64,000 nucleotides of DNA from JADJWR01 sp963847675 (GTDB lineage Bacteria > Pseudomonadota > Gammaproteobacteria > Burkholderiales > Burkholderiaceae_F), in NCBI GenBank assembly GCA_963847675.1, contig CAWKAP010000003.1, positions 124,001 through 188,000 on the forward strand, written 5' to 3'. Under the pieces are notes generated by a model. That model was given only the letters and a program-made list of their open reading frames with translations, was not told the origin of the DNA and did no database searches. Positions 47,756 through 55,628 of this stretch are shown here, piece after piece (positions within the stretch are counted from its first letter, which is position 1; the number at the start of each line of letters is the position of its first letter). Both the position numbers and the translations under genes were made by a program.

Positions 47756-48451
47756 CTACTGCTCGGCCCGCGCCGATAGCCGATAGCCGAGACCCCTGAC
47801 CGTCTGCACCAGGCCCTGCGCGCCGGCCGCCGCCAGCGCCTTGCGCAGGCGCAGCACGTGCACGTCGACCGTGCGTTCCTCGATGAAGACATGATCGCCC
47901 CACACGTTGTCGAGCAGCTGCCCGCGCGAGAACACGCGCTCCGGGTGGCCGACCAGGAACTTCAGCAGCTTGAACTCGGCCAGCCCGATCTTGACCGGCC
48001 GGCCGTCGACGAGCACCTCGTGCCGTGCCGGGTCGATCGTCAGCGGCCCGTAACCGAGCGCTTCACCGCTGTGCTGCGGCGCGCGGCGGCGAAACACGGC
48101 GCGCACCCGCGAGACCAGTTCGCGCGGCGAGAAGGGCTTGACCACGTAGTCGTCGGCGCCGGCGTCGAGCCCGGCCACCCTGTCGCCCTCGGCGCTCCTG
48201 GCGGTCAGCAGGATGATCGGCAGGCCGCGGGTCCGTTCGTCGCCGCGCAGATCACGCAGCAGCTCGATGCCCGGGCGATCCGGCAGCATCCAGTCGAGGA
48301 TCACGAGATCCGGAAGCTCCTGCCGGATCGCCTCCTGCGCCGTCCGGACCGAATCAGCCCGGCGGACCTTGTATCCGCTGCTGCTGCAGGAGAATGAAAC
48401 CAGTTCCTGAATCGCCGGCTCGTCTTCGACCACCAGGATCGCACCTGCCAT
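47756..48451 (-). CDS. phoB: Phosphate regulon response regulator PhoB
   Basis: A 231-residue OmpR-family regulator. The receiver has ILVVEDEPAIQELV, phospho-acceptor Asp in LVILDWMLPDRPGIELL and YVVKPFSPRELVSR; a winged helix follows with LLKFLVGHPERVFSRGQLL and ERTVDVHVLRLRKAL. It is expected to bind the Pho box in front of pstS and the candidate boxes at 54214, 55372, 59342 and 61777. Confidence 0.96.
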   Translation of the reverse strand: MAGAILVVEDEPAIQELVSFSCSSSGYKVRRADSVRTAQEAIRQELPDLVILDWMLPDRPGIELLRDLRGDERTRGLPIILLTARSAEGDRVAGLDAGADDYVVKPFSPRELVSRVRAVFRRRAPQHSGEALGYGPLTIDPARHEVLVDGRPVKIGLAEFKLLKFLVGHPERVFSRGQLLDNVWGDHVFIEERTVDVHVLRLRKALAAAGAQGLVQTVRGLGYRLSARAEQ

Positions 48452-48457
48452 CGGCCA

Positions 48458-49171
48458 CTACCCCTGCGCAACGGCGCGATCAATTTCCTCCTGCGACGCG
48501 TGCCGCACGTCGGTGCCATGGGCGATGAAGATCACGTGCTCGGCGATGTTCTTGGCATGGTCGCCGACCCGCTCGATCGCCTTCGCCGCCCACACCGTGT
48601 CGATCGCCGAAGAGATCGAGCGTGGATCCTCCATCATGTAGGTGATCAGCTGGCGCAGCGTGGCGCGGAAGCGCTCGTCGATGCCGGCATCGTCGCGGAT
48701 GATCGAGGCCGCCGCGTGCCCGTCGAGCCGCGCGAAGGCATCGAGCGAGCGGTGCAGCATGCGTGCCGCGATCTCGCCCGACTGGTGCAGGTCCGGAATG
48801 CGATTCATCCGGAAGCCGCTGCCCTTTTCCTTCAGCCATTTTGCGGCGCGCCCGATCTTGGCAGCCTCGTCACCGACCCGCTCGAGGTCGGTAATCGTCT
48901 TGGCCACGCCCATCACCATGCGCAGGTCGCCGGCAGTGGGCTGGCGCCGTGCGATCAGGTGGTTGACCATCATGTCCAGGTCGAGCTGCAGTTCGTTGAG
49001 ACGGCGGTCGTTGGCGATCGCCATGTCCGCCTTCTCGACGTCGGCCGCCTCGAAGGCCTCCATCGCCAGCTTGAACTGCGACTCGGCCAGTCCGCCCATC
49101 TGCAGGATGCGCGAGCGCATCTGCTCCAGTTCGACGTCGTACTTCTGCAGTGTGTGTTCACCCGTGACCAT
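48458..49171 (-). CDS. phoU: Phosphate signalling protein PhoU
   Basis: A 237-residue all-helical protein of two PhoU three-helix repeats; each carries a metal-binding E/D-x3-D motif (DLERVGDEAAKIG and AIERVGDHAKNIAEH). It links transport state to PhoR. It lies 81 bp after pstB and six bases before phoB. Confidence 0.96.
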   Translation of the reverse strand: MVTGEHTLQKYDVELEQMRSRILQMGGLAESQFKLAMEAFEAADVEKADMAIANDRRLNELQLDLDMMVNHLIARRQPTAGDLRMVMGVAKTITDLERVGDEAAKIGRAAKWLKEKGSGFRMNRIPDLHQSGEIAARMLHRSLDAFARLDGHAAASIIRDDAGIDERFRATLRQLITYMMEDPRSISSAIDTVWAAKAIERVGDHAKNIAEHVIFIAHGTDVRHASQEEIDRAVAQG

Positions 49172-49252
49172 CGATCTCTCCGATCCGCCGCGCTCTGATC
49201 AAGCTGCGTTCACCGTGCAGCCATGGACTGCTGCCGAAACACCCGCGCGTCA

Positions 49253-50074
49253 CTATCCAAAGCGCCCGGTAATGTAGTCCTCGGTTTCCTTCCTCTTCGG
49301 CTTGATGAAGATCTGGTCGGTGTCGCCGAACTCGATCAGCTCGCCCAGGTACATGTAGGCCGTATAGTCGCTGACCCGCGCCGCCTGCTGCATGTTGTGG
49401 GTCACGATCGCGACCGTGTAGTCCTGCTTCAGTTCGTCGATCAGTTCCTCGATCTTGGCCGTCGAGATCGGATCGAGCGCCGAGCATGGCTCGTCGAAAA
49501 GGATCACGTCGGGCTTCACGGCGATGGTGCGCGCAATGCACAGCCGCTGCTGCTGGCCGCCGGACAGGCTGGTGCCAGCCTGCTGCAGCTTGTCCTTGAC
49601 CTCGCCCCACAGCGCCGCCTTGCGCAACGCCCACTCGATGCGCTCGTCCATCTGCGCCTTGGACATATTCTCGAACAGGCGCACGCCGAAAGCGATGTTC
49701 TCGTAGATCGTCATCGGAAACGGCGTCGGCTTCTGGAACACCATGCCGATCTTGGCGCGGACCAGCGCCACGTCCTCCTTGGAGCGAATGATGTTGTCGC
49801 CGTCCATCATCACTTCGCCGTCGGCGCGCTGATCGGGGTAAAGCTCGAACATCCGGTTGAATACGCGCAGCAGCGTCGACTTGCCGCAGCCGGACGGGCC
49901 GATGAACGCCGTGACCTTCTTCTCCGCGATCTCCAGATTGATGTCCTTCAGAGCGTGGTACTTGCCATAGTAGAACTGCAACTTTCGAATGCTCATCTTG
50001 CTGCGCGGCGCGGCCTCTCGCGCCGCACCAGTGGCAGTCGAGCCGTTGTTCTTCAGGGTCACTTCCATTGCCAT
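49253..50074 (-). CDS. pstB: Phosphate ABC transporter ATP-binding protein PstB
   Basis: A 273-residue ATPase with Walker A GPSGCGKSTLLRVFNRM, Q-loop MVFQKPTPFPMTIYENI, signature LSGGQQQRLCIART, Walker B VILFDEPCSALDPI and H-loop THNMQQAARVSDYTA. It energises phosphate import through PstCA and takes part in PhoR signalling. Two nearby in-frame ATGs are possible starts. Confidence 0.96.
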   Translation of the reverse strand: MAMEVTLKNNGSTATGAAREAAPRSKMSIRKLQFYYGKYHALKDINLEIAEKKVTAFIGPSGCGKSTLLRVFNRMFELYPDQRADGEVMMDGDNIIRSKEDVALVRAKIGMVFQKPTPFPMTIYENIAFGVRLFENMSKAQMDERIEWALRKAALWGEVKDKLQQAGTSLSGGQQQRLCIARTIAVKPDVILFDEPCSALDPISTAKIEELIDELKQDYTVAIVTHNMQQAARVSDYTAYMYLGELIEFGDTDQIFIKPKRKETEDYITGRFG

Positions 50075-50084
50075 GGCTTCCTCG

Positions 50085-50963
50085 TCAGTGCTTCTTGCGG
50101 AACAGCACGCGCGCCACGATATTCAGCGCAAGCACGCCCATCGTGATCAGGAACACCCCTGCCCATGCCATCTCCTGCCAGTTCGTGAACGGGCTCATCG
50201 CGAACTTGAAGATCGTCACCGGCAGGTTCGCCATCGGCTCGTTCAGGTTCAGCGAGAAGAACTGGTTGGACAGCGCGGTGAACAGCAGGGGCGCGGTCTC
50301 GCCGGCGATGCGCGCCAGCGCCAGCAGCACGCCGGTCACGACGCCGGCCATCGCCGCCTTCAGCGTCACGCTGCGGATCACGACATATTTCGGCGCACCC
50401 AGGGCATAAGCAGCCTCGCGCAGCGCGTTGGGGATCAGAGACAGCATGTTCTCGGTGGTGCGGATGACGACCGGGATGACGATCAGCGCCAGCGCCAGGA
50501 CGCCGGCATAGGCGGAGAAGTTCTTCGTCTGCGCCACCACCACGGCATAGATGAACAGGCCGATGACGATCGACGGCGCCGACAGCAGGATGTCGTTGAT
50601 GAAGCGCGTCACGGCTCCGAGCCAGCCGCTGCGGCCGTACTCCGCAAGATAGATACCGGCAAAGATGCCGATCGGCGTGCCGACCGCAGTCCCGAGCAGC
50701 ACCATGATCAATGAGCCGACGATCGCGTTGGCGAGGCCACCGCCTTCCACATTGGGCGCCGGCGTCGACTCGGTGAACAATTGCCACGACAGACCGCTGA
50801 CGCCAAGGTAGAAGGTCTCGAACAGGATCCAGACCAGCCAGAACAGGCCGAACGCCATCGCGCCCAGCGACAGTGCCAGCGCAATTGCGTTGACCAGCTT
50901 GCGCTTGCGATGCATCGGCAGGCGCCGCTCTGCGGCGCGGCCGGCCTCGGCAACGGCGCTCAT
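50085..50963 (-). CDS. pstA: Phosphate ABC transporter permease PstA
   Basis: A 292-residue permease with six TM helices and the EAA loop ALREAAYALGAPKYVVIRSVTL. The ATG at 50961-50963 overlaps the pstC stop (ATGA). The frame stays open far upstream, but only from this ATG does the sequence resemble the family. Confidence 0.94.
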   Translation of the reverse strand: MSAVAEAGRAAERRLPMHRKRKLVNAIALALSLGAMAFGLFWLVWILFETFYLGVSGLSWQLFTESTPAPNVEGGGLANAIVGSLIMVLLGTAVGTPIGIFAGIYLAEYGRSGWLGAVTRFINDILLSAPSIVIGLFIYAVVVAQTKNFSAYAGVLALALIVIPVVIRTTENMLSLIPNALREAAYALGAPKYVVIRSVTLKAAMAGVVTGVLLALARIAGETAPLLFTALSNQFFSLNLNEPMANLPVTIFKFAMSPFTNWQEMAWAGVFLITMGVLALNIVARVLFRKKH

Positions 50964-51979
50964 AGCCTCGCCCCTCCCTCTCCTTTCTCCAGCCGCATCA
51001 GCAGCAGCTTCGAAAGCGCCAGCACGATCGCCGTGATCAGGAACAGCACCAGGCCCAGGTAGATCAGCGACGCCTGATGGATGCCGGTCTGCGCCTCCGC
51101 AAACTCGTTGGCCAGCGCCGAAGTGATCGAATTGGCCGCCTGGAACAGCGACAGGCTGTCCAGCTGGTTGAAGTTGCCGATCACGAAGGTAACCGCCATC
51201 GTCTCGCCCAGTGCCCGGCCGAGCCCGAGCATGATGCCGCCGATCACGCCTGCTTTCGTGTACGGCAGGACGATCTTGGAGACCACCTCCCAGGTCGTCG
51301 AGCCGAGACCATAGGCGGACTCCTTGAGCATCGGCGGCGTGACCTCGAACACGTCGCGCATCACCGCCGCGATGAACGGAATGATCATGATCGCGAGGAT
51401 GATGCCGGCCGACAGGAGGCCAATGCCCACCGGCGGCCCGGAGAAGAGCGTGCCGAGCAGCGGCACGCCACCGAAAGCGCGCTGCAGCGGTTGCTGCACG
51501 TACGTCGCCAGGATCGGTGCAAAGACCAGCAGGCCCCACATGCCGTAGACGATCGACGGGATCGCAGCCAGCAGCTCGATCGCCGTTCCCAAGGGGCGCT
51601 TCAGCCAGCGCGGCGACAGTTCGGTCAGGAACAGCGCGATGCCGAAACTCACGGGCACGGCGATGATCAGCGCGATGGCCGAGGTCATCAGCGTGCCGTA
51701 GATCATGATCAGGCCGCCGAACCGCTCCTGCACCGGGTCCCATTCGGCGGTCCACAGGAAGCTCGCGCCGTATTCCCTGATCGACGGCCAGGCGCCGATG
51801 AACAGGGAGACGAGGATGGCAACCAGCAGCCCGAGAGTGAGGATCGCGGCGCCGCGCGCCAGTCCGGCGAACACGAGGTCGCCGAGCGGACTGGCCTTGC
51901 GCTGATGCGGCGGTTGTCCCGAGTCCATTACACGCGCTTCATCCGATGCGCTCGCTGCGGCAGGCAGTGTAGCGGCCAT
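50960..51979 (-). CDS. pstC: Phosphate ABC transporter permease PstC
   Basis: A 339-residue permease with a short cytoplasmic N-terminus, a first TM at about residues 40-62, a periplasmic loop, and the EAA loop PMLKESAYGLGSTTWEVVSKI. I use ATG 51979, preceded by AAGGGG; a TTG directly before it is less likely. An intrinsic terminator lies between pstS and this gene. Confidence 0.94.
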   Translation of the reverse strand: MAATLPAAASASDEARVMDSGQPPHQRKASPLGDLVFAGLARGAAILTLGLLVAILVSLFIGAWPSIREYGASFLWTAEWDPVQERFGGLIMIYGTLMTSAIALIIAVPVSFGIALFLTELSPRWLKRPLGTAIELLAAIPSIVYGMWGLLVFAPILATYVQQPLQRAFGGVPLLGTLFSGPPVGIGLLSAGIILAIMIIPFIAAVMRDVFEVTPPMLKESAYGLGSTTWEVVSKIVLPYTKAGVIGGIMLGLGRALGETMAVTFVIGNFNQLDSLSLFQAANSITSALANEFAEAQTGIHQASLIYLGLVLFLITAIVLALSKLLLMRLEKGEGGARL

Positions 51980-52004
51980 CAAATCCCCTTCCTACGCGAG
52001 CCGG

Positions 52005-52039
52005 AAAAAAAGCGCGCCGGCATGTCAAGCGCCGGCGCG
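52005..52039 (-). terminator. Intrinsic terminator between pstS and pstC
   Basis: A 9-bp perfect GC stem (52031-52039 with 52013-52021), a 9-nt loop and, after one base, a run of seven T on the minus strand (52005-52011). It is 21 bp past the pstS stop and 26 bp before the pstC start. It should end most pstS transcripts and allow partial read-through into pstCAB-phoUBR. Confidence 0.85.
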
Positions 52040-52060
52040 TTCATACGACTCCAGGTTGGC

Positions 52061-53095
52061 TTACTTGAGCACCGGCGTGCCGGAAGCGTCGGTGATCTTC
52101 GCCCAGTGCTGGCGGATCGCGGTCTTGACGGAGTCCGGCATCGGCACGTAATCGAGTTCGAGCGCGACCTGGTCGCCGTTCTTGTACGCCCAGTCGAAGA
52201 AGCGCAATGCGGCCGCCGCCTGCTGCGGCTTGTCCTGCTTTGTGTGCATCATGATGAAGGTCGCGCCGGTGATCGGCCACGAATCGTTGCCCGGCTGGTT
52301 GGTCAGGATCTGGTAGAAGCTCTTCGACCAGTCGGCACCGGCGGCGGCGGCCTTGAACGACGTGTCGTCAGGCGCGACGAAATTCCCCGAGGCGTTCTGC
52401 AGCAGCGGGTAGGTCATCTTGTTCTGCTTGGCGTACGCGTATTCGACGTAGCCGATCGAGTTCGGCAGCCGCTGCACGAACGCCGCAACACCCTCGTTAC
52501 CCTTGCCGCCGGCGCCGGTCGGCCAGTTCACCGCCGTGCCTTCGCCGACCTTGGTCTTCCACTCGTCGTTCACCTTGGACAGGTAGTTGGTGAAGATGAA
52601 CGACGTTCCCGAGCCGTCGGCACGGCGGACCACCGAGATCTGGGCATCCGGCAGTTTCAGGCCGGGGTTCAGCTTGGCGATCGCCGCGTCATTCCAGTTG
52701 GTGATCTTGCCCAGATAGATGTCGCCGAGGACTGCACCCGACAACTTCATCTGACGCGTCTGGATCCCGGCGATGTTGACCACCGGCACCACGCCGCCGA
52801 TCACCGTGGGGAACTGGATCATCTCGTCCTTGGCCAGTTCTTCGTCCTTCAGCGGCGCGTCGGAGGCGCCGAAATCGACGGTCTTGCCGCGGATCTGCCG
52901 AATCCCGGCGCCGGACCCGACTGACTGGTAATTGATCCGGTTACCGGTGGCTTTGTTGTAATCGGCCGCCCAGCGGGCGTACAGCGGCGCCGGGAACGAC
53001 GCACCCGCGCCGGTCACGTCCTGCGCTAGTGCAGTTGACAGCACGCCTCCAACTGCGACGACGGCGACCGCCGCCTTGAGAATCGACATTTTCAT
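52061..53095 (-). CDS. pstS: Phosphate-binding periplasmic protein PstS
   Basis: A 344-residue protein with a Sec signal peptide ending ALAQ. The mature form begins DVTGAGASFPAPLYARW and has the phosphate-binding segments VDFGASDAPL and VVRRADGSGTSFIFTNYL, plus TAVNWPTGAGGKGNEGV. ATG 53095 is chosen because GGAGGTG lies six bases upstream; a start four codons earlier would place that site inside the gene. First gene of the pst operon. Confidence 0.97.
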   Translation of the reverse strand: MKMSILKAAVAVVAVGGVLSTALAQDVTGAGASFPAPLYARWAADYNKATGNRINYQSVGSGAGIRQIRGKTVDFGASDAPLKDEELAKDEMIQFPTVIGGVVPVVNIAGIQTRQMKLSGAVLGDIYLGKITNWNDAAIAKLNPGLKLPDAQISVVRRADGSGTSFIFTNYLSKVNDEWKTKVGEGTAVNWPTGAGGKGNEGVAAFVQRLPNSIGYVEYAYAKQNKMTYPLLQNASGNFVAPDDTSFKAAAAGADWSKSFYQILTNQPGNDSWPITGATFIMMHTKQDKPQQAAAALRFFDWAYKNGDQVALELDYVPMPDSVKTAIRQHWAKITDASGTPVLK

Positions 53096-53172
53096 TGACA
53101 CCTCCATTGAGTCCGTACCGACCTGCGCATCCGGAACACCCGGATTAACGAGTCCTGCAATGCAGCACCGCT

Positions 53173-53206
53173 AGCGTAGGCCGCATTTGTGACCGCAAAA
53201 TGACAA
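53173..53206 (-). promoter_or_regulatory. pstS: Pho box and -10 element of pstS
   Basis: On minus, TTGTCAT-TTTG-CGGTCAC (53189-53206) is a PhoB direct repeat (consensus CTGTCAT-N4-CTGTCAC). Ten bases later comes TACGCT (53173-53178) as -10, which gives a leader of about 70 nt. The rest of the 341-bp space up to the M48 gene shows nothing I recognise. Confidence 0.8.
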
Positions 53207-53436
53207 GTCAACAAAGTTGAACAATCAATGAAACCAATGAGTTAGGCACAATAATCGGCCATCATCGGCGAGCGGATCAGGCGCCGGTCATACGCGCGCT
53301 TTCGCGGTCAACTGCCTTCCTCGGGGTTCGACGAGGACGCCGGAACGAAACCGCGATGGGAGCCGCACGGAACTGTCTTGCCAGCCGCCGTCATTGGGCG
53401 GCCAGTCTGTTCGTCACCGATCGAGGCGAGGGTCTT

Positions 53437-54171
53437 TCACTCGAGCAGCAACGGCGACTTCAGCGCGGCGCTGCGCGACCGCAGCGAATCATGGGTCAGC
53501 GAGCCATCTTCATCATCGGCCGCCATTCTTGCGAGCAGGCTGGTGCCTGCAATCTCGTCGAAGCCGGCCATGGCTGCCAGCTGCGCTCCAACCCGATCCG
53601 CTTCGCTCTCCTGCGCGCGCAGCACCGGATAGAGCCGCAGGCGCAGCGTCAGGCTCGCCTTTAGGTTTTCGTCGATCAGGAGCGCATCGACCGGCCCCGC
53701 CAGCTTGGTCAACGGGACGGCGGCTTCGTATCCGCGCCGCCCGTGCTCGAGCAGCACATGCGCCATCTCGTGCCCCAGCAGGAAGGCCAGCTCGGCGTCG
53801 GAGCGCACGAAACGCGATAAGAACGACGCCGAAAGCACAATCTGCCCGCTTGGATAGGCGCGCGCCTCGACCGAATCGTCGTCTGTCAGCAGCACCTCCC
53901 AGCGCAGCGACATGGCGGCGGGAAATTCCCGCCAGGCCACCATCAGCAGCCGCGCGAAGATCCGGTCCACGCCGAGCGTTCGCGACGCGTCGTCGATTGC
54001 GGCGCCGTCTTCGCGCTGGGCTCGCGAGAATTCCCGGAAAGCCCGCCACTGCAACTCGACCACTTCAGCCTGCGTGACCCGGCTCCTGGCTAGGTCCTGA
54101 GCCATTGTCTCCTGCGTCCAGGCCAAGGCGGCAGAAAGAAAAAGAAGAAGCGGCGCAACGAAACTTCGCAA
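53437..54171 (-). CDS. Exported M48-family metalloprotease
   Basis: A 244-residue protein from TTG 54171, preceded by GGAGGA at the right distance and opening with a signal peptide (about residues 1-25); a longer GTG frame lacks that logic. The zinc-binding HEMAHVLLEH and, about 55 residues on, QESEADRVGAQLA supply the M48 ligands. A segment before HExxH (YPSGQIVLSASFLSRF) is typical of BepA/Oma1-like periplasmic enzymes. It is shorter than BepA and has no TPR region. It is transcribed towards pstS. Confidence 0.8.
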   Translation of the reverse strand: MRSFVAPLLLFLSAALAWTQETMAQDLARSRVTQAEVVELQWRAFREFSRAQREDGAAIDDASRTLGVDRIFARLLMVAWREFPAAMSLRWEVLLTDDDSVEARAYPSGQIVLSASFLSRFVRSDAELAFLLGHEMAHVLLEHGRRGYEAAVPLTKLAGPVDALLIDENLKASLTLRLRLYPVLRAQESEADRVGAQLAAMAGFDEIAGTSLLARMAADDEDGSLTHDSLRSRSAALKSPLLLE

Positions 54172-54213
54172 ATGGGATCCTCCAGCGTGGCGAATGGGTG
54201 GACTCCGCACAGC

Positions 54214-54247
54214 GTGTCATCAAACGGTAACGCGCGGGTGGTATGCG
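54214..54247 (+). promoter_or_regulatory. Candidate Pho box and -10 ahead of the membrane-protein gene
   Basis: GTGTCAT-CAAA-CGGTAAC (54214-54231) is followed after ten bases by TATGCG (54242-54247), the same geometry as at pstS. The second arm has one clear mismatch. The downstream gene starts about 200 bp later. Confidence 0.4.
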
Positions 54248-54451
54248 CGCAATCAGCCGATGGTCTTGTGTCGAACAGTGCGGAAACGGCGCAGTCGAGC
54301 GCGACGGCGGGCAACGTCAAACATCGCGCCGCAACGCACCGATGGCGGCAGCAGCGGCACCCGCGCTGGCGCCTTGCCGCTCGGTCAAGGCCGCCCCTTG
54401 GAACGGTGAGGGCGTTCGACACACTGAACTTGCTCCGGATCAGGCCCGCAG

Positions 54452-55282
54452 ATGTCGAATGCATGGTTCTACTGGTGGTGCGGTCTCTGTGCAGTCACGG
54501 TGTTCAACGTTGCCGCATGGACGTATTCCGCGGCACTGCTCGGACGGCGCCGGCCGTCCGTGCCTGCCGGCGTGGGCGCGACACGATGGCGGCTCGTCTG
54601 GCTGTCGGGCGGCTACGTCCTCGGTTGCGGCTTCAGATCGATCCTGCCGATGGTCGACGTACCGCGCATGTGTCTGCACGACACGTGGATTTCGCGCATC
54701 GTCGTCGGGCGCTCGGTCGCCACCGTCGCCGAACTCTGCTTCGCTGCTCAGTGGGCACTACTTCTGCACGAGGGCGCTGCCGCGACCGGCCGGCCCCTGA
54801 CGAGGCTGGCCGCGTACGCCCTCGTTTCTCTCATCCTCGTCGCCGAGGCATTCTCCTGGTCCGCGGTGTTGACCTCGAATTACCTGCTCCACGGCGTCGA
54901 AAACTCGCTCTGGGCGTTCGGAGCTGCGCTTGGGGTTGCCGGGTTCGTCAACCTTCGGCGGCGTGTCGATCGCGCGAGTCGCCGCTTCATCGACGCGGCG
55001 ATCGCGGGAGGTGCCCTCTATCTGCTGTTCATGGTGTTCGTCGACGTGCCGATGTACCTGTCGCGCTGGCAGGCGGACCTTGCTGCGGGCTGTGGAGACC
55101 TGCCGGTGCCGGAAGGATGGCGCCAGATCCTGGCGCGGTGCACGGTCGTGCGCGACTGGGATGCGTGGCGCGAAGACGCCGTCTGGCTGTCGCTTTACTT
55201 CAGCGTCGCCGTGTGGGCCAGCATCGCCTTGGCGCACGCGCCGCAACTGCAGCGACATCGCGCCTCAGCAGCCACACCTTGA
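54452..55282 (+). CDS. Hypothetical integral membrane protein
   Basis: The 276-residue protein has about seven hydrophobic helices: about residues 5-29, 46-62, 88-106, 115-134, 142-160, 184-205 and 245-265. I do not recognise the family. The loop between helices 6 and 7 contains two Cys (AAGCGDLPVPEGW and ARCTVVRDWDAWREDAVW). No signal peptide beyond the first helix. It lies between an M48 protease and a pyruvate-kinase-like gene, with a possible Pho box upstream. Confidence 0.65.
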   Translation: MSNAWFYWWCGLCAVTVFNVAAWTYSAALLGRRRPSVPAGVGATRWRLVWLSGGYVLGCGFRSILPMVDVPRMCLHDTWISRIVVGRSVATVAELCFAAQWALLLHEGAAATGRPLTRLAAYALVSLILVAEAFSWSAVLTSNYLLHGVENSLWAFGAALGVAGFVNLRRRVDRASRRFIDAAIAGGALYLLFMVFVDVPMYLSRWQADLAAGCGDLPVPEGWRQILARCTVVRDWDAWREDAVWLSLYFSVAVWASIALAHAPQLQRHRASAATP

Positions 55283-55371
55283 GTCGCGCCGGCGAACGTG
55301 CCCCGCATCCACCGAGCGCCACGAGGCCGCCGCGTCATGCCCGTCGTGCCGCGCAAGTCTTGAATCTGTCT

Positions 55372-55405
55372 TTGTCATCAAGCTGTCACAGTCGATCAGC
55401 ACGCT
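55372..55405 (+). promoter_or_regulatory. Strong candidate Pho box upstream of the pyruvate-kinase-like gene
   Basis: TTGTCAT-CAAG-CTGTCAC (55372-55389) matches 13 of 14 arm positions of the PhoB consensus, better than the pstS box. Ten bases on is CACGCT (55400-55405), similar to the pstS TACGCT but weak as a -10. It lies in the 346-bp gap 55283-55628, which otherwise holds only a doubtful minus-strand ORF and a GATAAT hexamer at 55615. Confidence 0.55.
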
Positions 55406-55628
55406 GTCGGCCCTCCGGCCACCGTCAGCAACAGCACGAAACGGAACGTCCTGCACGCGCAGAACGGAGGCCCTCGCGCCATGAAATAGGCCCTGACGGA
55501 TGACCACGACCGGAACGCCGATCGCTTTGCGAAAGTCCGACGAGTCGATGCTCGAATGGGCAGGTTTCGCTTCGAGCTCATGCACCATCATGAATCAGCG
55601 CACGCCGAGCACTCGATAATTCCTGTCG

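Noticed and set aside
46406..53095. A riboswitch or small RNA in the pst-pho operon gaps
   Set aside because: Gaps are short apart from the pstS-pstC terminator and the 81-bp phoU-pstB space, and no conserved structure was evident.
55265..55591. 108-codon minus-strand ORF between the membrane protein and the pyruvate-kinase-like gene
   Set aside because: It overlaps the strong Pho box, has no convincing ribosome-binding site, ends in low-complexity Arg/Asp/His sequence, and resembles no family I know.
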